DNA of 64,000 nucleotides. Origin: an uncultured Bacilli bacterium (lineage in GTDB: Bacteria > Bacillota_I > Bacilli_A > RF39 > UBA660). Shown in pieces: positions 58,045 to 64,000 of this stretch. Under the pieces are notes generated by a model. That model made no database searches. It saw only the letters and a list, made by a program, of their open reading frames with translations, and was not told where the DNA came from. Position 1 is the first letter of the stretch. Each line of letters opens with the position of its first letter. The stretch lies in the NCBI GenBank assembly GCA_934130175.1, contig CAKOXP010000002.1, positions 1 through 64,000 of the forward strand, in the 5' to 3' direction. The position numbers and the translations under genes are program-made.

Positions 58045-59322
58045 ATGGAACGAAAAATATCTTTATTTTTTACAAAATGGAAAAAAGATCTAATTAGAAA
58101 ACCATTAGTTGTATATGGACCTAGACAAATAGGAAAAACTTTTACAGTTTTAGAATTTGGAAAAAATGAGTATAAGAATGTTGTTTACTTTAACGCTGAT
58201 AATAATAAAAGACTACTTGATATTTTTAAACAAGAAAAGTCACCAGATAAAATAATAGTCAATTTATCCATTTTATCTGGTGAAACAATTCTACCTAATG
58301 ATACCCTAATAGTATTTGATAATCTTAATAGTATTGATATAGTTAAAGGAATAAAGTTATTTGGTGGAGGTAATAATCCTTATCATATAATTGCTATAAC
58401 TTCTAGAAGAGAAAACTTAAATGAATTTAAAGGTGTTGAGTTACAATTCAAATCTATGTATGAAATGGATTTTGAAGAATTTTTGTGGGCACGTGGTGAA
58501 AAACAGTTAGCAGATATTATCAGAGAATCTTTTATAAAAAGAAGAACTTGTACCTTCCATCAGGTAGCACTAGATTTATTTTATGATTACTTGAGAATTG
58601 GTGGACTTCCAGAAATTGTTAAAGCTTATTTAGATGGATATAGTGATAGTCAAATAAAAGCTTTAAAACAAAAAACTTTAGATGCTTATATAAAAGAAAT
58701 TGCTTTAAGCAGTAATTTAATTGATATTCCAAGAGGAATAGAGGTATTATCATCAGTTTCTTTTCAATTACGTAAAGAAAATAAAAAATTTCAATATGGT
58801 TTAATTGGTTATGGACGTCGTGCTAAAGAGTATGAATCATCAATTAATTATTTGGTTAATAATCAGATAGTTGCAAGAAGTTATAAGATTAGAAATATTA
58901 AATCTCCACTTAGTAGTTGCAGAGAAGAAGAAAGTTTTAAATTATATATGTTAGATGATGGACTTCTTTATTCAATGTTAAATGTTACTAAAAAAGAATT
59001 TGAAACTGACGAAAATATCAGGGAGACCTTATATGAAAATCATATTGCAAAGACCTTAGTAGAATCAGGATATTCTCTATATTATTATCAATCTCAGGGA
59101 AAAGCAGAGGTTAACTTTGTAATTCAAAACCGTATGGGTGAGATTATTCCTTTAGAAATTACTACTAAGTTAATGTCAAAGGCTAAGTCATTATCTGTTC
59201 TAATGAAAAAATTCACAGTCAAAGAAGGATATCGTATAACGGAAAATAATTTTTCCACAAAGAAAGATATTAGATATTTACCTATATATGCAATCTTCTG
59301 TTTAAATGATAGTAAAATATAA
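58045..59322 (+). CDS. DUF4143-type AAA ATPase
   Basis: A 425-residue ATPase. Walker A is GPRQIGKTFT (about residue 25). Walker B-like TLIVFDNLNS (about 86) follows. The middle holds FEEFLWARGE, a usual segment of DUF4143 proteins, and the C-terminal DUF4143 domain (about 285-425) has SQGKAEVNFVIQNRMGEIIPLEI, resembling a nuclease-like site. Role unknown; such genes are common in gut Bacillota. Confidence 0.8.
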   Translation: MERKISLFFTKWKKDLIRKPLVVYGPRQIGKTFTVLEFGKNEYKNVVYFNADNNKRLLDIFKQEKSPDKIIVNLSILSGETILPNDTLIVFDNLNSIDIVKGIKLFGGGNNPYHIIAITSRRENLNEFKGVELQFKSMYEMDFEEFLWARGEKQLADIIRESFIKRRTCTFHQVALDLFYDYLRIGGLPEIVKAYLDGYSDSQIKALKQKTLDAYIKEIALSSNLIDIPRGIEVLSSVSFQLRKENKKFQYGLIGYGRRAKEYESSINYLVNNQIVARSYKIRNIKSPLSSCREEESFKLYMLDDGLLYSMLNVTKKEFETDENIRETLYENHIAKTLVESGYSLYYYQSQGKAEVNFVIQNRMGEIIPLEITTKLMSKAKSLSVLMKKFTVKEGYRITENNFSTKKDIRYLPIYAIFCLNDSKI

Positions 59323-59330
59323 TTACATTA

Positions 59331-59380
59331 AAAACTAATAAATATAATATCTTTAATTAGTTTTTAGTGTATTTTTTTTG
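59331..59380. terminator. bidirectional hairpin after the ATPase
   Basis: AAAACTAAT and ATTAGTTTTT arms, T run. Confidence 0.75.
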
Positions 59381-59434
59381 TTTGTTCGATTGTAATTATA
59401 GAAACTTTGTTCTATAATTAATTTGGGTGGTAGC

Positions 59435-60640
59435 ATGGAGAAAAAAAGGATAATATTTCACGTTGATGTTAATAACGCTTTTTTGTCTTGGACTGCAGTC
59501 TTACTTTTAAAAGAGGGATATAATGTTGATATTAGAAAAATACCAGCAGTTATCGGTGGAGATGAGAAAAAAAGAAGTGGTATTGTTTTAGCTAAAAGTC
59601 CTATTGCTAAAAAGTTTGGAATAGTAACAGCAGAAACTTTGTATTCAGCTAGAAGTAAATGTCCAAATTTAAAAATATTTCCACCAAACTATAATTGGTA
59701 TTATCAAAAATCAAAGGAGTTTCACGATTTTCTAAAGACATTTACACCTAATGTTTTAAAATATTCAGTGGATGAAGCTTTTATGGATTTTACAGGAACA
59801 AGCTATATATATAAGGATTATATAAAACTAGCTTATTATATAAAGGATGAAGTAAAGAAAAGATTTGGTTTTACAGTTAATGTTGGTGTTGCTAATAACA
59901 TGTTATGTGCTAAGATGGCTAGTGACTTTGAAAAACCAGATAAGGTTCATACCCTTTTTGAGGATGAGGTTAAAACAAAAATGTGGCCTCTTCCTATAGA
60001 AAATCTATTCATGGTAGGAAGACAAACATCAAAGAAATTAAGAAATTTAAATATTAATACGATTGGTGCTCTAGCGGCTAAGGATATTGATTTTTTAAGA
60101 TATCATTTTAAGAATCAAGCAGAATTTCTAAAAAATTCAGCCAATGGTATTGATGAAAGTAAGGTTGAACATCAAACATCAAAAAATCAAAGCATAAGTG
60201 TTACTGAAACTTTACCAAAAGATGAAGACGATATTTTAAAACTCAAGAAAGTTCTTTTAAGACAGGTTTCTAATATAAGCAGAGAACTTAGAGAAAAGAA
60301 GAAGTATTGTAATGTAGTAGCAATAATCTTTAAAAACAATCAGTTTGAAACTTATTCTAGACAAACTAAGTTATCAAATCCAACAGATAAAACAGAAATT
60401 ATCTATCAAACAATAATTGAGTTATTAGAAAAATATTGGAAGAAAGATCCGATTAGACTTATAGGGGTTCGTTTAGCAGATTTATGTAATGATAGAAAAA
60501 CTCAGGTATCCTTATTTGATTTAGAAGAAGAACAAGATGATTCTTCAATTCAAAAGACAATAGATGATATAAATTCTAAATTTGGAAATAATTTTATAAT
60601 TCCTGCATCACTAGTTGAAAAACAAACTAAAGAAAAGTGA
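59435..60640 (+). CDS. dinB: Y-family DNA polymerase IV
   Basis: Error-prone translesion polymerase. About 401 residues. Motif HVDVNNAFLSW (about residue 8), YSVDEAFMDFTG (about 110), and a QVSLFD clamp-binding motif near residue 350. Residues 170-245 carry helix-hairpin-helix sequence; a little-finger domain follows. ATG 59435 chosen after GGGTGG. TATAAT at 59412-59417 is the promoter -10. Confidence 0.92.
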   Translation: MEKKRIIFHVDVNNAFLSWTAVLLLKEGYNVDIRKIPAVIGGDEKKRSGIVLAKSPIAKKFGIVTAETLYSARSKCPNLKIFPPNYNWYYQKSKEFHDFLKTFTPNVLKYSVDEAFMDFTGTSYIYKDYIKLAYYIKDEVKKRFGFTVNVGVANNMLCAKMASDFEKPDKVHTLFEDEVKTKMWPLPIENLFMVGRQTSKKLRNLNINTIGALAAKDIDFLRYHFKNQAEFLKNSANGIDESKVEHQTSKNQSISVTETLPKDEDDILKLKKVLLRQVSNISRELREKKKYCNVVAIIFKNNQFETYSRQTKLSNPTDKTEIIYQTIIELLEKYWKKDPIRLIGVRLADLCNDRKTQVSLFDLEEEQDDSSIQKTIDDINSKFGNNFIIPASLVEKQTKEK

Positions 60641-60649
60641 TAATAATAA

Positions 60650-60716
60650 TTAGGCTATAAATATTCATTAAAAGAAATTTTTTTGAATAAGTTTTTATGA
60701 TAGCCTAATTTTTTCT
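60650..60716 (+). terminator. nested terminator after dinB
   Basis: AATTAGGCTA and TAGCCTAATT enclose a TATTCA/TGAATA inner stem; T run follows. Confidence 0.8.
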
Positions 60717-60736
60717 TATAAAACGACAAAAAATGC

Positions 60737-60766
60737 TTGCAAAATAAGCCAGTAGTGTGCTATAAT
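60737..60766 (+). promoter_or_regulatory. promoter of the S10 operon
   Basis: TTGCAA (60737-60742), 18-bp spacer, TATAAT (60761-60766) with TGC extended -10. Confidence 0.7.
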
Positions 60767-60772
60767 TTTAAC

Positions 60773-60885
60773 TGTGTGACTGCTTAGATATGCAAGGTTG
60801 TCGATACACTAGGTTAAGTTGCTAACTAAGTATTGGGTTATTTGCATGGAGCAAGTCTATACTAGATATAGGCGAAGGGAGGATA
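60773..60885 (+). promoter_or_regulatory. structured leader of rpsJ
   Basis: ATGCAA (60790-60795) pairs with TTGCAT (60841-60846), and a smaller AGTT/AACT stem lies within. A ribosomal-protein leader is expected here; which protein binds is unknown. Confidence 0.45.
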
Positions 60886-60890
60886 TATAA

Positions 60891-61202
60891 ATGTCAAAAG
60901 CAACAGTTCGTATTCGTTTAAAAGCTTATGATCACAGAGTTTTAGATAATGCGGCTACTAAAATTGTTGAAACAATTAAAAGATCAGGCGGAGAAATTTC
61001 TGGACCAGTTCCACTTCCAACTGAAATAGAAAAGTTTACAATTTTAAGAGCTGTTCATAAATATAAAGATTCTCGTGAACAATTCGAAATGCGTACACAC
61101 AAGAGACTTATAGATATCAAAAATCCAAGTAAGGAAACTATTGATGCGTTAGCTCATTTAGATTTACCAAGCGGTGTTGATATTGATATTAAAACAAAAT
61201 AA
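60891..61202 (+). CDS. rpsJ: 30S ribosomal protein S10
   Basis: Head protein of the 30S subunit and NusE antitermination factor. The 103-residue protein has [24 protein letters not shown] and [11 protein letters not shown]. First gene of the S10 operon, which is separated from rpsL-fusA-tuf by about 34 kb. Confidence 0.98.
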   Translation: MSKATVRIRLKAYDHRVLDNAATKIVETIKRSGGEISGPVPLPTEIEKFTILRAVHKYKDSREQFEMRTHKRLIDIKNPSKETIDALAHLDLPSGVDIDIKTK

Positions 61203-61219
61203 TTTAGGAGGATTAGAAA

Positions 61220-61960
61220 ATGAAAGGAATCTTAGGTAAAAAAATCGGAATGACTCAAGTATTTACTAAAAATGGTAAATTAATTCCGGTTACTGTTATT
61301 GAAGTAGAACCAAACGTTGTTACTCAAATTAAAACAGTTGAAAAAGATGGTTATGATGCTGTACAACTTGCTACAGGAACTGTAAGAGAAAAAGTTGTCA
61401 ACAAACCACAATTGGGTCATACAAAGAAAGCAAATACTGAACCTAAGCGCTTCTTAAGAGAAATTAGAGGTATTAATACAAGTGATTATTCATTAGGACA
61501 AATCATTTCAGTTGATACTTTTAAAGAAGGGGAAATGGTTGATGTAAGTGGAATCAGTAAAGGTAAAGGATTCCAAGGTGTTATTAAACGTCACAACCAA
61601 TCTCGTGGTCCTATGGGACATGGTTCTCAATATCATAGAGGTGTTGGTTCACTTGGTACAATGTTACCAATGCATGTTCTTAAAGGTAAAAAAATGCCAG
61701 GACACATGGGTAATGTTAAAACAACAATTCAAAATCTAGAAGTTATTTCTATAGATACAGAAAATAACGTAATCCTTGTAAAAGGAAATGTTCCAGGTCC
61801 AAAACAATCATTAGTTATCATTCGTACAGCTGTAAAAAATCCTGATGTAGTTAAAACTCCAGCTGACTTAATTACTTATGTAGAAGAAGTTGAAGTTATA
61901 GATACACCAGAAGAAAATGCAGAAGCTACTGTTGAAGAAGTAGAAAATGCAGCAGAATAA
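61220..61960 (+). CDS. rplC: 50S ribosomal protein L3 with acidic tail
   Basis: Peptidyl-transferase-adjacent protein. Residues 1-209 match L3 ([48 protein letters not shown]). The remaining ~35 residues are an E/V-rich acidic end ([20 protein letters not shown]) not in the usual 209-residue form. Confidence 0.97.
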   Translation: MKGILGKKIGMTQVFTKNGKLIPVTVIEVEPNVVTQIKTVEKDGYDAVQLATGTVREKVVNKPQLGHTKKANTEPKRFLREIRGINTSDYSLGQIISVDTFKEGEMVDVSGISKGKGFQGVIKRHNQSRGPMGHGSQYHRGVGSLGTMLPMHVLKGKKMPGHMGNVKTTIQNLEVISIDTENNVILVKGNVPGPKQSLVIIRTAVKNPDVVKTPADLITYVEEVEVIDTPEENAEATVEEVENAAE

Positions 61961-62026
61961 ATCATCACAGGCTAAATAATATGAATAAAAACTATGATAA
62001 ATAATGTGATGAAAGGAGGAAATGAT

Positions 62027-62653
62027 ATGAAAAAAGTAGATCTTTTCAATATAAAAGGTGAAAAAATTAATGATGTTAAATTAAATGAAAATGTATTTGG
62101 TGTTACTCCAAATGATAAAGTTTTATATGATGCAATTATTTTAGGACGTGCATCACTTAGACAAGGAACACATTCAACAAAAACTCGTTCAGAAGTTAGT
62201 GGTGGTGGAAGAAAACCATGGAGACAAAAAGGAACAGGACATGCTCGTCAAGGTTCAATTAGAGCTGTTCAATGGGTAGGTGGAGGAAGATACGGAACTC
62301 CAGTACCTCGCGATTATAGTAAAAAACAAAATCGTAAAGAAAGACAAATTGCTATTAAATCAGCTTATTCTCATAAAGCTTTAGAAAATGCAATTATCGT
62401 ATTAGAAGAATTAGTTTTAGCAACACCTAAGACTAAAGATTTCAAAAAAGTATTAGAAGCATTAAAAGTTGCTGATAAGAAAGTTTTATTAGTAGTAAAT
62501 GAATTCGATGAAAATACAATTTTAGCTACTAGAAATTTAGCTAACGTATTCTTAGTTACACCAGAAGAAATTAGTCCATTAGATTTAGTTGGAGCTGATT
62601 ACTTAGTAGTAACAAAAGATGCTTTAGCAAAAATTGAGGAGGTGCTAGCATAA
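62027..62653 (+). CDS. rplD: 50S ribosomal protein L4
   Basis: Lines the exit tunnel. The 208-residue protein has [31 protein letters not shown] loop residues (about 47-73) and a C-terminal [21 protein letters not shown] 62027 follows AAAGGAGG. Its stop overlaps the rplW start. Confidence 0.97.
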   Translation: MKKVDLFNIKGEKINDVKLNENVFGVTPNDKVLYDAIILGRASLRQGTHSTKTRSEVSGGGRKPWRQKGTGHARQGSIRAVQWVGGGRYGTPVPRDYSKKQNRKERQIAIKSAYSHKALENAIIVLEELVLATPKTKDFKKVLEALKVADKKVLLVVNEFDENTILATRNLANVFLVTPEEISPLDLVGADYLVVTKDALAKIEEVLA

Positions 62654-62937
62654 TGCAAGATACTAAATATTTAGAAATTATCAAAGCACCAGTAATTACT
62701 GAAAAGAGTCAAATAGCAAAAGAAGCTGGACAATATACTTTCAAAGTTGATCCAAGAGCTAATAAGACTGAAATTAAGGCTGCTATTGAAAAAATATTTG
62801 ATGTTAAAGTTACATCAATTAAAACAATAAATGAAAAACCTAAAAAAAGAAGAGTTGGTCGTTATACAGGTATGACTAATAGATCAAAGAAAGCTATTGT
62901 TACACTTAAGGAAGGCCAAACAATTGATCTTGGTTAA
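62653..62937 (+). CDS. rplW: 50S ribosomal protein L23
   Basis: Exit-tunnel surface protein, docking site for trigger factor and SRP. 94 residues: [31 protein letters not shown]. Starts on the rplD stop. Confidence 0.97.
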   Translation: MQDTKYLEIIKAPVITEKSQIAKEAGQYTFKVDPRANKTEIKAAIEKIFDVKVTSIKTINEKPKKRRVGRYTGMTNRSKKAIVTLKEGQTIDLG

Positions 62938-62952
62938 GGAGGATAAAAAATT

Positions 62953-63783
62953 ATGGCAATAAGAAATTATAAACCTACTACACCAGGACGTAGAAAAATG
63001 AGTACTTTAGTAAATACTGAAATTACTAAAACTACTCCTGAAAAAAGTCTAGTTGTTACATTAAAGAAAAATGCTGGACGTAATAATCAAGGTAAGATTA
63101 CTGTTCGTCATCAAGGTGGCGGTGTTAAAAGAAAATATCGTATCATTGATTTTAAAAGAAATAAATTTAACGTACCTGGAGTTGTAGCAAGTATAGAATA
63201 TGATCCAAATAGAACTGCTAATATTGCATTAATTAATTATGTAGATGGAGAAAAAAGATATATTATCGCTCCAAAGAACTTAGCAGTAGGTATGAAAGTT
63301 GAATCAGGAGAAGGAGCTGATATAAAAGTTGGTAATGCATTACCTATTATGTCAATTCCTGTTGGTACTACAATTCATAATATTGAACTTCGTCCAGGAA
63401 AAGGTGGAGAATTAGCAAGAAGTGCTGGTTCATCAGCTCAAATTCTTGGTCGTGAAGGAAAATATGTAATGATTCGTTTATCAAGTGGAGAACAAAGAAA
63501 AGTTCTTGGAACTTGTATGGCAACAATTGGTGAAGTTGGAAATGAAGACTCATCACTTGTAAAAGTTGGAAAAGCAGGACGTAAACGTCATATGGGAGTT
63601 AGACCTACAGTACGTGGATCTGTTATGAACCCTAATGACCATCCACATGGTGGTGGTGAAGGACGTGCACCAATTGGACGTAAAGCACCAGTTACACCTT
63701 GGGGTAAACCTGCACTTGGATATAAGACACGTAAGAAAAAACAATCTGATAAGTTTATTGTACGTCGTCGTAATGGTAAATAG
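62953..63783 (+). CDS. rplB: 50S ribosomal protein L2
   Basis: Central 50S protein, 276 residues: [51 protein letters not shown], and the catalytically linked histidine in [14 protein letters not shown]. Normal length. Confidence 0.98.
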   Translation: MAIRNYKPTTPGRRKMSTLVNTEITKTTPEKSLVVTLKKNAGRNNQGKITVRHQGGGVKRKYRIIDFKRNKFNVPGVVASIEYDPNRTANIALINYVDGEKRYIIAPKNLAVGMKVESGEGADIKVGNALPIMSIPVGTTIHNIELRPGKGGELARSAGSSAQILGREGKYVMIRLSSGEQRKVLGTCMATIGEVGNEDSSLVKVGKAGRKRHMGVRPTVRGSVMNPNDHPHGGGEGRAPIGRKAPVTPWGKPALGYKTRKKKQSDKFIVRRRNGK

Positions 63784-63800
63784 GAAAGGATGATAAAGTA

Positions 63801-64000
63801 ATGGCAAGAAGTTTAAAAAAAGGACCTTACGTTTTTGATAGATTACTTAAGAAGGTTCAAGAATTAAATAAGTCTGGAAAAAAAGAAGTTATAAAAACTT
63901 GGTCACGTCGTTCTACTATTTTTCCTGATTTTATAGGACACACATTTGCAGTTCACAATGGTAAAGAATTTATCCCTGTTTATGTTACTGAAGATATGGT
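63801..64000 (+). CDS. rpsS: 30S ribosomal protein S19 (truncated by window end)
   Basis: Only the first 66 codons are visible: [30 protein letters not shown] and the [21 protein letters not shown] core of S19. The rest lies beyond 64000. Follows rplB as in the standard S10 order. Confidence 0.97.
   Translation, partial: MARSLKKGPYVFDRLLKKVQELNKSGKKEVIKTWSRRSTIFPDFIGHTFAVHNGKEFIPVYVTEDM

Overview
This window is AT-rich bacterial DNA read with the standard code: tryptophan is TGG and TGA is used as a stop. Gene order and protein families point to Bacillota, probably a gut-type Bacilli lineage. The segments cysS-mrnC-rlmB-sigH-(gene)-secE-nusG-rplK-rplA-rplJ-rplL-(methyltransferase)-rpoB-rpoC and rpsL-rpsG-fusA-tuf follow the Bacillus-type order. 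A Spo0A, a sigma-H-like factor, CotF-like coat proteins and a SpoIID-like wall protein argue for a spore former or a recent descendant of one. Species cannot be named from the sequence alone.

Layout: 1-1.0 kb carries a membrane-anchored phage-tail-collar-like protein behind a promoter with a nine-G tract. 1.2-6.7 kb has a YfcC-like permease, a ClpC-type ATPase and cysS. 6.8-27 kb is the information-processing block (Mini-III, RlmB, sigma H, SecE/NusG, L11-L1-L10-L12, RNA polymerase, S12-S7-EF-G-EF-Tu), with leaders and good sigma-A promoters. It is interrupted at 13.4-14.3 kb by about 0.9 kb without genes that holds at least two predicted structured RNAs. 27-35.5 kb is housekeeping: a Fem-type aminoacyltransferase, murD, eno, secG, rnr, smpB and tmRNA. 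Directly after tmRNA, 35.5-46.2 kb is an accessory island: a large serine recombinase behind a leader-peptide attenuator, an oriT-like region, a MOBV-type relaxase, a four-gene operon of nucleotide- and base-directed enzymes, an ABC half-transporter, two broken genes and three copies of a roughly 65-bp dispersed element. 46.4-52.5 kb holds pepT, a DUF488-like gene, a deformylase and a cell-wall/spore-coat gene series. 52.5-60.6 kb has tRNA-Thr(CGT), small orphan genes, a leaderless uracil-DNA-glycosylase-like gene, the c-di-AMP pair cdaA-cdaR, spo0A, a DUF4143 ATPase and a Y-family polymerase. 60.9-64 kb is the start of the S10 ribosomal operon, cut in rpsS by the window end.

How it fits together: most genes face rightward in short operons, each closed by an intrinsic terminator that often overlaps the stop codon. 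Promoters are recognisable as TTGACA-like, 17-bp spacer, TATAAT-like, frequently with an extended TGN -10. Four observations deserve priority: the poly-G promoter before the tail-collar protein, the RNA cluster between rplL and the rpoB operon, the mobilizable island with its attenuator and sanitation-type cargo operon, and the repeated small-RNA-like element inside that island. All calls come from reading the sequence and the conceptual translations; no database search was run.
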